Assembly (NCBI GenBank): GCA_025024175.1
Contig: QCXZ01000041.1
Coordinates: forward strand, 6,877,786 to 6,941,785
From: Rhyzopertha dominica
Taxonomy: Eukaryota; Arthropoda; Insecta; Coleoptera; Bostrichidae
DNA: 64,000 nt
Reading direction: 5' to 3'
Shown here piece by piece: positions 9,001-19,213 of this stretch. Made by a program: the position numbers and the translations under genes. Under the pieces are notes generated by a model, which worked only from the letters and a program-made list of their open reading frames with translations, had not been told where the DNA came from and ran no database searches. Every line of letters begins with the position of its first letter. Within the stretch, counting starts at the first letter, position 1.

Positions 9001-9467
9001 AAATGGTACCGCAAGGCATTACAAGGTAGGAAAGAACTTTTGGGCAAAATCCAAAAACACGTCAAGTTTTTTTTTGTCAGGGGAACACATTTTGTATGCA
9101 CATTACTTGACTGATAAATAAGTTTTAAAGTAAAATTGAATCGATTTCTGCATTATTTGTCACACATTATTGTTGGAGTTTCAACGCTTTATATTTCCTA
9201 AAAGAGTGGATTACTTTTCGAAATCTAAACAGCACTGTTATAGGGAATAACAAGCCCCTTCTAATGAGGTATCACTTGAGACTTGACCCCCTTTCCCATT
9301 TGAAAAAAAAATTGTGGGATGACATCGGAACTTAGGAGGATGAAGGCTTTAACGGTTTTACTATGCTTTTTGCGTCAAAATGTGTCCTCTTGACAAACAA
9401 ACTTGACGTGTTTTTGAATTTTGCAGAAATATTCTTTCCCACCATGTAATGCCCTGCAGGTACGTTT
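9001..9467. repeat. Inverted repeat with 94/92-bp arms and 281-bp spacer
   Basis: 9001-9094 and 9376-9467 are reverse complements with roughly four in five bases matching. Shared blocks include ACGTCAAGTTT / AAACTTGACGT, GGCATTACA / TGTAATGCC and ACACATTTTG / CAAAATGTGT. The spacer carries no ORF. This may be a foldback transposon or MITE, or two inverted copies of one repeat. Ends and target-site duplication are unclear. Confidence 0.55.
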
Positions 9468-9969
9468 TCGTTGGGCCACCCAGAATAGTTGTTTTGCTGC
9501 TACTTAGGCAAAGAATTTTGTACAACAGCTCCAGCAGCTATTGGAGTGTTGCGATGCTTTTAGTTCGTGTGTGTTCACAGTGAATCATTTGGAAATGGCA
9601 GTTACAAAAAAATATATTTCTCAGGATTTCATTTTTAAGATTTTCAAGGTATATCACATCATATCCTGATAACTTGTTTTGTTAAACCAAAATAATTCAT
9701 TTCGATTTTTAGCTACTTACATCTATGAGATATGGAGATTTTTTTTACATTGAACTTGTAACCGATGTTAAATTTTTTAATGATATATTGACTTCAAGTT
9801 CAAATGTATCAAGACGTTGTACTCATTTGTCACTACCTGCAAAAATTATAATTTTAAATGCGTACTTTTATGCATTATACTCTGCAGGTGAAGCTGGGGC
9901 AATTAAAGAAGATGACTAAAACACAATGTAAAATTTTACATATTTGGATACTGACATCTATAGGAACTA

Positions 9970-10250
9970 AGTACAGAAAGGGTCTGGGAAAGAAGAAGTA
10001 ACGAAGAACTACAAGAATCAGATATTAAAATGGTGAAAAAGAAAGATGATGATAGATGGATATTGTAAAGATGAATAAAGACAAAATAAAAAAATGCAAA
10101 ACAGCTGCAAAAGAAGAAAGGCAGAAAAACGCTGGACTGACGAGATTTTGAAGAACATACAAATGAGCAAGATAACGAGTTGGAAACAGAAATAACATGA
10201 CTGAAACATCTGGAGTATGCTAGCAGTGCAAAGGTATATTGTATAGGATG
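9970..10250 (+). pseudogene. C-terminal remnant of a non-LTR retrotransposon (RTE/CR1-like tail)
   Basis: The plus strand keeps scraps in shifting frames that resemble the far C-terminus of endonuclease-RT elements: RRSNEELQESDIKMVKKK (the RTNEEL...K-RRL-W-GHV region) and, after frame changes, AEKRWTDEILKNIQMSKI followed by a W-rich stretch (the GRP-x-x-RW-x-D-I region). Several stops and frame changes show that it is long dead. Confidence rests on two short motif resemblances only. Confidence 0.4.
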
Positions 10251-10329
10251 GGGCATCGGAACCAAGTGTTTTTAAATTAATAAGAACAATAAAAAATATT
10301 GGTAGGATAACATATGCAAGAACAAACAT

Positions 10330-10690
10330 TTTAAAATATTCATTATTTGTTAAAGCACTGTTCAAGTCGTTCACAAAAATTGGGCTCTACCCTTTTCAAA
10401 AGGTCTCTGTTATTGATTCCAATGATTTCTTGACAAATCGCTTCCTTTAATTTATTCATTCAACGTACGAAGTGTGGCCTGGTAAACACGCGACTTTGGG
10501 TACCCCATAGAAAAAAATTGTATGTGGACAAGTCGGGAGGACGAGGAGGGCATAAAACGTCACCAAATCGCGAAATGAGACGGTTAGTAAACATGGGACG
10601 AAGAACAGCCATGGATGCTTTGCCGGTGTGTGCCATGGCCCCATCTTAAAGAAATAAGAAATCTTGAAGATCCACACCAAAGGAGCATTT
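10330..10690 (-). pseudogene. 3' end of a mariner-type transposase with DD41D-like spacing
   Basis: Minus-strand translation contains DGAMAHTGKASMAVLRPMF, RLISRFGDV, then PPRPPDLSTYNFFLWG and a SRVFTRPH segment. This is the second catalytic Asp region and the 'PPRSPDL-x-x-x-D-FLWG' region of a mariner/Tc1-superfamily subgroup. From the Asp codon at 10643-10645 to the third catalytic position at 10517-10519 there are 41 intervening residues (DD41D-like spacing), but that third residue is Asn here. After a stop near 10465, family-like sequence continues with frame changes through NRDLLKRV and a FK-x-x-LLHML-like end near 10330. The N-terminal half is absent. At 10690 it abuts the Crypton relic. 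Confidence 0.6.
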
Positions 10691-10691
10691 A

Positions 10692-10805
10692 CCAGGAGAA
10701 GTATTGGAAGCGGCGCAAAGTGATGTTTCACAATTAATCCCACAAACTCCAGGAGAAGTATTGGAAGCGGCGCAAAGTGATGTTTCACAATTAATCCCCA
10801 CAAAC
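10692..10805 (+). repeat. Tandem 57-bp duplication (19 codons, in frame)
   Basis: The unit starting CCAGGAGAAGTATTGGAAGC at 10692 is repeated from 10749. Each unit encodes PGEVLEAAQSDVSQLIP plus two residues, and the frame is kept through both, so the Crypton N-terminal region carries the segment twice. The copies are almost identical, suggesting a recent slippage or unequal exchange. Confidence 0.9.
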
Positions 10806-11510
10806 TCGTTGAGACAGTACGAGATCGCCTACAACGAATTTAAATCGTGGTGCAGTTCAAAGATAATTCAAAAAGTGTGCGAAGCGGTATTACTAGCATA
10901 TTTCGAACGTAAAAATTAATAAAGTTAAACCTTCGACATTATGATCAGTATTTTCAGTGCTAAAATGTACACTGAATGCTAAAGAAAATGTAAATATCAA
11001 GAAATTTTCGAAACTAGTACCATATTTGAAAAGCAAATCAGTTTGAATACCGTCCAAAAAAGTCCAGAATTCTAACGACAGAGGAAATTGAGAGATTTTT
11101 ACAAGATGTACCTGATAGTAGATTTCTGGTAGAAAAGGTAATTCAAATTAATATAAATCTATTGGCTTATCTAATTCTGAGCAACTTTTCAGGTCCTTCT
11201 AATTATTGGTGTTTGTGGAGCTTTGAGAAGAGATGAGCTACTGAAAATAAAGACAGATGATGTGGAAGACAAAATATACCACAAATAAAAGACATGGGAT
11301 GTGGCGTTCTAGTACGGTAGCAGAGACTTATATAGAAGATTCTATTCAAAATAAAATTTCAGTCGCAAATAAGCTGTTACCATCTTCAGCAGAGCCTACA
11401 GAACTTACCAATAATACAACATACGCAGGAAACTTAAACGAATATAGCGGCAGCCTCATTGAACATCCAGAACTAAAAGCTACGATAAAAGCACTAGATC
11501 TGGCATAAAT
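10692..11510 (+). pseudogene. Decayed Crypton-type tyrosine recombinase
   Basis: Three segments read as one Crypton-like protein. The N-terminal core-binding part (10692-10919) has NSLRQYEIAYNEFKSWCSSK and a CEAVLLAYFE motif. A middle part (about 10921-11137) has PSTLWSVFSVLK, NVNIKKFSKLVPYLKSKS, then KKSRILTTEEIERFL. After a 55-nt intron (GTAATT...TTTCAG, 11138-11192, phase 0) comes VLLIIGVCGALRRDELLKI, which contains the catalytic Arg I box. The last part (11257-11508), in another frame, has RHGMWRSSTVAETYIEDS, which is the H-G-W...Tyr box of the active site. The stretch normally found between Arg I and the His/Tyr boxes is missing, and there are at least two frame breaks. It could not recombine DNA. 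Family assignment is by motif memory. Confidence 0.7.
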
Positions 11511-11829
11511 TTAACTCACTGCAATATCGGTACTTTCAAATTACATGTAGGGCAAAATAAATTAAATCGTCTTTTTACTGTTTTGTATGTATAATAATTA
11601 CTGTTTTGTTATTAAAATGTTATATTATGTAAAATGAATATTAATAAAATCATAAATAAATTTCGAAAAAATGATAAATTATTTTAACATTTGTTTTGTG
11701 TTCCAGACTGACAAATATTTTGGCGTTCTAGAACACAAAAGTATTTCGCAACTAGATGACAAAAAAGGATCTCTTTGTCAACTGAAATTTAATGAGAATG
11801 TCAGCTTTTGATGACAGTTTTCGAAAAAT

Positions 11830-11985
11830 TTTTTTTTAATTCATCAAAGCTTTACGAATTGTATGAGGGTCGTGTAAATCGAAACGTAACCGGTGATCCA
11901 GCATAAACCCCAGACTTCTTACGTGATCAACAAACTCCAGAACTTTTTATCAATATGAATATTTAAGTTTTACAATATCTGCTCG
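11830..11985 (-). pseudogene. Non-LTR RT fragment ('SLGFMLDHRL' region)
   Basis: Minus-strand frame reads EFVDHVRSLGFMLDHRLRF, then DLHDPHTIRKALMN. The V-x-x-LG-x-x-LD-x-x-L-x-F box occurs about 80 residues after the YADD motif in jockey/CR1-type RTs. A short upstream piece (LKLNIHID) in a second frame fits the residues normally before it. Nothing else of the element is recognisable nearby. Confidence 0.5.
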
Positions 11986-12378
11986 CGCATTTTGGGCTTA
12001 GAAGACTTGCCAAAAGGTATTAGTTTAGAATTGGCGAAATGATCACTAGCGAATGCTTCCTAAAGGACATGGGGAAATTATGCAAGTGTTAATTTTATAA
12101 TTGAAATAGTTCACCTCGCTATTATTGCAATGGTAAAGATGGTAAAGTATATAAAGAAAAAAGCAGTGGTTCCAAGATCTTCACTTCGAACAATTCCCTG
12201 AATCCTATATTGCGCCCTTAAGAATGAACAAAGAAAGAAAAACGTGAAAACCCAACAGTGTTATATGAGCACGCACTTTTACGTGTGATCCGTGTCATTT
12301 CACAATTACTTCCACGCATGGTGTATTCTCCAAGGGCCCGGATGTTACATCACCGCCCAATTTGCTCAATTAACCCAC

Positions 12379-12770
12379 CTGCTTTTTCAACCCTTTAAAG
12401 AACGCCTCCACCTGCAACCGTTCCGCTTCCGTAACATGACCCTCGAGTGGCTTCCTGTCGTCCTCGCACTCCTCCCTGTCCATCTCGTCGCCCTCGGCCC
12501 TTCCCTCGCTGCCGTCCTCCCGCTCCCCGCAGCTGCTGCCGGAGGCGGTGGTGCTCGAGTCGCCGCTGGCATCCCCCGTGGACGACAGCCGCCGCCGCTG
12601 GTGGTCGTTCCTGTGCAGCAGCGCCTGGTACGAGTCGTACTTCTGCGAGAAGCGGTTGATGGCGTACTCGGGACTCTCTGGCTTCGAGATGGAGATTGAG
12701 GACATCCGGTGTTCGAGGGTTGGGGGCGCGTAAGGGGAGACTTGGGCTGTTTGCATGGTGAAGAAGGAAC
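12379..12770 (-). CDS. Upstream coding exon of the host gene (Ser-rich/acidic N-terminal region)
   Basis: A GC-rich exon (about 60% by eye, flanks about one third) bounded by acceptor CTTTTTCCAG before 12770 and donor CAG|GTGGGT after 12379. The likely start is ATG at 12754-12756 in a good context (CACCATG), giving 126 residues here. The frame is also open upstream to the acceptor, so an earlier start cannot be ruled out. The protein begins MQTAQVSPYAPPTLEHRMSS and has a Tyr-rich patch FSQKYDSYQALLHRNDHQRR, a Ser/Thr/Gly-rich stretch, an acidic run (E/D-rich, about residues 75-105) and ends LQVEAFFKGLKKQ. The exon ends in phase 0 and fits the phase-0 start of 4940-4377, joining to KKQ|IFVSGSLANLY. 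No known domain is recognised in this part. The splice into 4940 is inferred, not proven. Confidence 0.7.
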
Positions 12771-14566
12771 CTGGAAAAAGAGAGTCGTAAAATAGGCGGT
12801 TTCGTAAAGAAGATGATGGTCAAGACAAATTACATTTATCCAAAATAAAATTTGCAAGGCACATATAACTTGATTATTTGATGAAAATGTTTATTTATGC
12901 TTTAGAATTATCGCTCAAATGGAGACTGGTCCCTAAAATATTCTTCATTTTCGTGAATAATGTAATATACGAATACTTAAAGATGCCTTTCAAGCTTAAA
13001 AATGCTCCAGTAATATGGGTGGTTGGTTTATTTAGAGGTTAATAATAATAATAAATGACTTCATTCAATCCCACACAATACAAAAAGGCAAATTAAAAAA
13101 AAAACTGCAAACTGCAGCCTCTGTTCTTCCGCTTAACCGCGAAAATTAACGCAATAAATACACAACAGTTGAGGATCAGGATAGAATATGGATACCACGT
13201 CAGGTCAGGACCACGAGAGAGCCACAATTTTAATGATTTCCTAAAGTTAGCCGTTTAATACTCAACCTCTTGCATTGTTCTTTAAGTTTTATTACCTCAT
13301 TGAATACGAATGTTAATTCGAATTGGTCTGTTAAGTGAGCAAGAATATTATTCTGTTATTTTTATAGTAACTGAGTACTGAATACAAAATTTTTATTTGC
13401 ATATTCAAGAAATAAGTGGCTAAGCTCATTAACATTGTAAGATTTGTTACAGTTTAAATTTTCAATAGGGAACTTTTATAATTTTTATATCTGGCCGCCG
13501 TTCTTGAGCGCTTTCTTGTCCACTCTTTTTGTTGCCCTGGCTATCTGTATCCGGCGTATATTTGGAATAGAATTCAATCAGCTGAAACTGTTGGTGTGTG
13601 TGGTGCTTTGGGTTGCAAAGGAAGCTCTGAAATTCTCATTTCATCGGTAAAGTGCCGGATTATTTTCCTGCTTCCCTCCAGTGTAGCATTCTTCACGTTG
13701 CCGTGCATATTCCTTTTGGTAAAGATATATACAGCCAGAAAATCTGGGATTCTGCACCTCACCATTCACTGATTATTCCAGAAGCTACTTATCATCTGAC
13801 AAGCTTCATCTTAGCGTAAACCCTTCTTTGGAAGGTAGGTGTTAGTTTTTAAATATTTTTAGATCATACACTGTTATATCTACGTTGTGTATCCTCAAGG
13901 TTTTTATATTTGGCGTTATAATCCAAGCCCGTCGAGGATCAAGGCAAACACTGTTGCCAGTTCGGAGGAGGAGGAAAACTCCAGCTTTCGTGGAATTGTT
14001 TTCCTTTCCTGTCAGTTCCTGACCGTAGAAGAATTCCGATGCAATCGTAACAGCCGTTGGAACCCCTCAGCCAACCATCAGTCCAAGGGTTAGAACATCA
14101 TCTTCAACAGCAGGCCAGATCTTTTATTTTTTTGTTTTATTACATTAATAATCTCGTTTCAACGTAAATCTCGCAAGATCACGGAAAAAAGCTTATTTAA
14201 ATTTAAATACGTACTTGCATTCATCGATATCTCTTACTATTTAGATTTACTTCATTAATACTAGTATTGCTTATGTACAGCCTAGACGAGTTTCATGGCC
14301 ATGATTTCGACGCGGCCTAATTATTAATATTTAGGAATTTGTGCACGTTATTTTGATATTCAGACCTAAATTATTAAATTTACTGTTTGGCCTTTTTCCA
14401 AGGCGTATTCTTTTGTATGCAATTTTTTTTTGTTAAAATTTTTATAATAACGTCTTGATTGTCACAATAAATTTCTGGGCTGAAATTATCTATTACACAT
14501 ATAGTTTATTTTCGAGGTCATTATATCTGAAGATTACCCTTTCGTGTTTTTTTGGGTATCGTCCAA
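12771..14566. other. AT-rich interval upstream of the host exon
   Basis: Probably intron or 5' flank of the host gene. A short TAA run lies at 13040-13056. Overlapping short ORFs on both strands at 13.44-13.77 and 13.89-14.09 kb show no family features. I found no convincing first exon or promoter. Confidence 0.4.
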
Positions 14567-14854
14567 TTATATACAAGTGGGTGATTTAAAACACGTGGCG
14601 CTCTCTTTCATTCGTTTTAACCGAACCCAACCCTGTTTTCTTGGTTGGCTGGGACCCCATCTTGTATAATACATCTTGAATCTTTCTTTGCCTCGTTGAA
14701 TAGTTAAATTTCGTTGCCACGTAACAGATTCTTCAGGTATGTGAACATATTTGGATCTACCTAATGATACACTCAATGTATTTAATCCTTTAAATAAAGT
14801 TATCACATTATCTACGCTGTTGGAGGAAAACATCCGAAGACTGGGAAGTAATTA

Positions 14855-14901
14855 GCTCTTGACGTTTCGAGCCTTATATTGGTATCTTCGTCAGGAGCAG
14901 C
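14855..14901 (-). ncRNA. Hammerhead-ribozyme-like core
   Basis: On the minus strand, CUGACGA (14888-14894) fits the CUGANGA core. A stem-loop follows (GA..CC / GG.UC, loop AAUAUAA), then CGAAACGUC (14861-14869). GCUC before the core and GAGC after AA beyond the GUC can form stem I. GACGTTTCGA...TCGTCAGGAG blocks of this kind are typical of PLE ends, so an otherwise unrecognised PLE terminus is likely. Flanking sequence on either side shows no PLE coding similarity that I can see. Confidence 0.5.
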
Positions 14902-14905
14902 TCTG

Positions 14906-17499
14906 AAACTTTCGGACGAAAACACCGACATTAGTCGACTCTAATAATATTTTAAAGCAACCAACTAAACGACCAGTACAATTTCAAACACACCAGCCAT
15001 AAAGAGTAAAGCAAGATATTACTATAAAGTGAGCAAGAAACGCACAAGTGAATATTCGTACCATCAACAAAAAAAATTGCTAGATCTCTCAAGTGTAACC
15101 TAAATCCTGGCATCAAAAACTTGTAGAATGTTACAAAAGATCACATAGAAATTCAATTTTTCAACACAAGCAAGCAAAAATGTAGTTAGTACCCATATGA
15201 CACGTGCAGTCATTGTACAAATATGACCGTTGGTTTGATAGATCTTCAGTGTTTAAGTCATTATTTGCATTTTGCACAATCCGTAGGTAAATCTGACTAG
15301 AGCAGTGTACGTCCACATTTCGTAATACTTTTAAAATCATATCCTATGACTCCTCTTCCAGGTAAGTGGTTTCGTTTTACACGTCAAAATCACAAACTGT
15401 TAAAACTTTCATTTTAGTAACATTCGCAACACCGAAGTAGTAGAGTTCTGTAATACAGAAAAATACTTTCTCTGCAATCAAGTAAGGAGCTTCTTTCTGG
15501 CCAAACCTTTTAATATAGGAGCATAATATTAACATTTTTTTGTATAAAGTGTTACCATATGAGACAGGCAAGACGAGATGGAATTAACCATGAGTTCTAA
15601 TAACCTTACGGCCCTGGCTACTTAACAGAGAAAGTGAAAGAGATCAGATCCGAAAGTTAAATTTATGACATCTTAATTCGGTTGATGACAAAAACGGGTT
15701 AATAGTTTGTTTACAAATATCGTTTTTGGCACCTTTCATGACTAGCAGTTGTACTTTTAGTGAAGATATCTCAAATGTTTCAACATGTTACTACTACTGA
15801 CTCAATTTTGAACTAATGGTTTTAAGTTATAAAAGATACGTAAATCCTTGCAGAAATAAATCCATTGGTGAAAGGAATATCACAATGTTCGAGATATCTT
15901 TTGGGTACATTTGAAACCGAGGTAATATTGCGAAGCCCAGAATGCAATGCGCGAAACTTCAATCGGTATTGTTGCTGAGTAATTACAATTACAGAATTGC
16001 TTTAGTAGCAAGGACATGTAAAAACATGAAACATATGAATGCACTTCGTTTAGCAATTTAGCGCTTTGTACTTTNAGAAAATTAAGCAATACCATTTACT
16101 GTGTATGGCATTGTGTAACGTACTATTCTCTGTTCTTGTGACCATTCAAGATCTAGAGCTACAGGTGCGAAAATAAAGACATCGCTGTAATAGGTAAGCC
16201 ATTGAATAAAAAGAATTGAAATAAAAGCAATTTAATAGCATACGAAACACATTTTCTGCCGACTGCTGCATGATTTTCTTATTCCATTGTCATAGAACTC
16301 ATAATGTAGCATACTGCGTAGGTTTTAGGTAGATAACAGGAACAGCGTGTAAACAATTATATCGAACAAATCAATCATATTTTACAAAGACTTACTGAAA
16401 CCTGAGGTTTCATGACCCCAAGTGTTTAAAAACGACTTTGAGTGTTTGTTCTTACATTCTGATTAGTTTGAACGAGTCTTCAACAACATTATTCACGAAG
16501 ATATGATAAAGAATATCTATATTTGAACAGACATGGAAACGTATGCTATCTGTAGACAGTTTAGTGTCCTCCAAGTTATCCAAGATTGTTGTAGAAGACC
16601 AATATAATGTATTAAATTGCATTTGATCAACAAACAAATAAGCAAATTAATCAAATGTTTAAAATTAGAACCACTTGGTCAACAGCTTTGATAAAATCAT
16701 CTTTTAATTTTTAGATTACATTAGTTACTGCATCTGAAAGTAGCCAATGATGTTAAATCAAAAGGTATTGCAAGATTGCATTTAGTTCTCCTATCATAAT
16801 CTAATCGCATCCGTCTGATGTTTTCGATAGATTGTGGCAGGAATGGGAATACCTCATCATAAAATCATTGATAAAGCGGACACAAGTCATCTTTCTAAGA
16901 AAGTATTATCAAATCACTGCGCCGTACATTTCAAGATCAGGGCAGGAATCATTTTGATTGCTTCGCTTAAACTTCCATGCCATATTTCCTCGTTATTAAT
17001 TATGCTCTATTGAATAAAAAAAGTTGTTTCCTCACAAGGATAGTATGTTATTAGATTTATTAAACGTCGCCTTCGCTAGCCAGATAAAAGGTCGTAACAT
17101 CATGACGCTGTTTATGATGTCACTCTAATACGTTAAATGGTGGTAATTCTGAGACTATGAATCAGCAGCGCTACAACGGCTGTAAAAGTTAATGTTAATG
17201 AAAAACATCGTTCAAGATGATACTGACACAATTTTACTATACAGAGAACCCTTCTTTAATTTCCCACGATAGCTATACCGCTTGCGTTTTAATATTTGCT
17301 GTTCAAATTTTATTTCCAGTGCTGACGTTCGTATGTGCGTCATTTTTTTACTTCTCATCTTTTACAAGATACTGCTCAACGAATAAACAGGAGACAATAC
17401 CGAAGTTTACTATTTAAGCGGCTTTATTTGCCTTCTATATCTGTTTTGGCCGCGTGGATAATAATTGCAGCGCAGCTTTTAATTATGGAACAATATACA
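14906..17499. other. AT-rich interval without recognisable features
   Basis: Short ORFs only, with no motif or codon signal that I trust. A small perfect inverted repeat (TGAAACC/GGTTTCA, spacer TGA) lies near 16395-16411. Confidence 0.4.
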
Positions 17500-17529
17500 T
17501 ACAGTGGCTCATAAAAGTAGTCATACAGC
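17500..17529 (+). repeat. Possible Tc1/mariner-type terminus
   Basis: TACAGTGGCTCATAAAAGTA followed by GTCATACAGC resembles the CAGTGGCTCATAAAAGTATTCATACA-style inverted terminus of Tc1-like transposons. TA precedes the CAG. No matching inverted end was found nearby. Confidence 0.35.
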
Positions 17530-17898
17530 TTGAATTTTGGGGTATATCTTGTAAAGGAGGAGACTCTGTAAACCGATCCTTGTCAACGGGCGAATTCCCT
17601 TCCCAGTGGAAAGTAGCCCATGTTTTGCCCATTCCTAAAATGGTAACAAAAATTTGGTTGGAATTACCGCCCTAACAGCAAGCTATGTATATTCAGTAAA
17701 GTCCTCGAACTTCTAGTGCACAACGTTCTATTTCGGGCCCTGAAGGCATCAATTCTTACTCAGCAACACGGCTTATTTTCTCAACGTTCTGTCAAAACAA
17801 ATCATCAGATTTAAGTAGATTCTGTTTATACAGATTTCAGCAAGGCTTTTCATGAAATTGACCTCTGTATTTTAATTCACAAACTGTCAAAAACAGGT

Positions 17899-18486
17899 GT
17901 GCACGGAACTTTGTTAAGATGGTTATCATCATATGTCAGCGGCAGAACTCAAGTAATATCGATAAATGGTTTTAAATCATCACCTTACTGGGTCACTTCA
18001 GGTGTACCACAAGGTTCGGTTTTGGGGCCTCTGCTGTTCTTAGTTTATATTAATGATATTAAGCATTGTTTTGAATTCTGCAATTTTCTTCTTTATGCTG
18101 ATGACGTAAAAATCTTCGCTCCCATAAGTAATATCTCCGACTGCTTACTATTTCAAAACGACCTATGTCAATTCTATAATTACTGTAAAATTAACAGACT
18201 TTATTTAAATTGCAGTAAGTGCTGTACTATCACATTTTCTAGAAACATTAGATTATTTTCTTTTGACTATAACTTCGACAATAATAATAATGTGAAAGAT
18301 TTGGGAGTCACTTTCGACCAGAAAATTACCTTCTCTGTGCATATAGATAATATAGCTTTTCAGGCAAATAGAATGTTGAGCTTTATAATTCGAACAACTA
18401 AAAAAACCTGTACTTCGCATTTGTTTATAGCAGGCTCAATTTTGCATCTGTTGTGTGGTCTCCACAGTATGATATATACAAATTAA
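17899..18486 (+). pseudogene. RT core ORF of the jockey-like element
   Basis: 195 residues covering the palm and fingers: RWLSSYVSGRTQV, the GVPQGS motif, the catalytic YADD (residues about 66-69), NCSKC-x-x-ITFSR and DLGVTFD. The polymerase active site is intact here, but sequence before and after is out of frame. In the family this RT copies element RNA at a nicked genomic site. Flanked by a C-terminal ORF at 18536-18871 in a different frame. Confidence 0.75.
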
Positions 18487-18535
18487 GACTGCAGTCGGTA
18501 CAAAACAATTTGTAAGGTATCTTCATTTTAAAGTT

Positions 18536-18871
18536 GTGGGTTCCTATGAGTTAATAAATGCCACAACACTGACCCGAATGTACAACATAATGAGCCTAGA
18601 AAATAGAAGATTAGTAGCGGATTTGCTTTTTCTCCACAAAATCATCAATAGCTCAGTTGATTCACCCTCTTTGCTCTCTACTATCTCCTTAAGTGTCCCC
18701 GTGTTCAACAGTCGTTTTTTACCTTCATTTCGCGAATATCTCTTCCGAACCAATTTAGGTCCTTTAGCCCGCATTACTAGATCATATAATTCGCACTGTT
18801 CTGACGTCGATATTTTCCATAACTCTTTGAAAAAATTTAGAACTTCAGTAAAATTAAAATTCAGACAATAG
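18536..18871 (+). pseudogene. RT C-terminal ORF of the jockey-like element
   Basis: 111 residues, with SLENRRLVADLLFLHKIIN (compare ISLET...MLNNSID at 130-284), followed by a Ser/Leu-rich block and a NSLKKFRTSVKLKF end. It is the equivalent of the RT C-terminus at the left of the window but clearly from a different family member. The stop is followed by the element's 3' UTR. Confidence 0.7.
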
Positions 18872-19213
18872 TGTTTCGTTTGTAAATTTTTCTTAGCTTA
18901 GCAATGTTTCTTATATGTAGTTTGAATATTGCATAATGCTTTATAGTTTATTTATTGTATTCGAGAATACTGACCTATATGTATATATTTTTTTTCTTCT
19001 TTTTTTGTATATTATACTTATATTATTATCACTTAATTATGCTATTTTGCTTATCATCAATAACTGTTTTTTCTTGCTAATATAGACAGACTTATTAGTT
19101 TTGTACACACTAAATTGTAACATTTACGTTTGATTATTTTTTTAGCGGGTGCCGTTGGGCTTGCCTGTTCGCACCCCCTGTAATAAATAAATAAATAATA
19201 AATAAATAAATAT

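Larger units (their letters stand above)
4941..12378 (-). other. Large intron (about 7.4 kb) of the host gene
   Basis: Donor CAG|GTGGGT at 12379/12378 and acceptor TTTTTCCAG at 4941 bound an intron joining two phase-0 exons. The 5.0-9.0 kb part is AT-rich, has only short ORFs with no family likeness, and contains an inverted-repeat candidate near 5.65-6.29 kb. The 9.0-12.0 kb part holds the transposon relics listed separately. An unseen small exon between the two cannot be excluded. Confidence 0.65.
17550..19213 (+). mobile_element. 5'-truncated jockey-like non-LTR retrotransposon
   Basis: The RT begins at a truncated point with SLSTGEFPSQWKVAHVLPI (RT motif 1 region, 17577-17640). After frame breaks it passes through YTDFSKAFHEID (motif 3), RWLSSYVSGRTQV, SGVPQGSVLGPLLFLVYIND (18000-18059) and YADDV (18093-18107), then KDLGVTFD and a C-terminal segment ending at TAG 18869-18871. 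The 3' UTR ends with a GCGGGTGCCGTTGGGCTTGC...GCACCCCC region followed by AATA repeats from about 19181, as jockey-type elements do. Frame changes near 17680-17900 and 18487-18540 mark it as inactive. Endonuclease and ORF1 are absent. Confidence 0.8.

Noticed and set aside
12387..12857. Overlapping ORFs in other frames (both strands) across the GC-rich host exon
   Set aside because: GC-rich sequence gives long chance ORFs; only one frame has matching splice sites, a Kozak-like start and phase agreement with the downstream exon.
14567..14833. 88-residue minus ORF beside the hammerhead-like motif as PLE coding sequence
   Set aside because: No RT or GIY-YIG motif can be found in any frame there.
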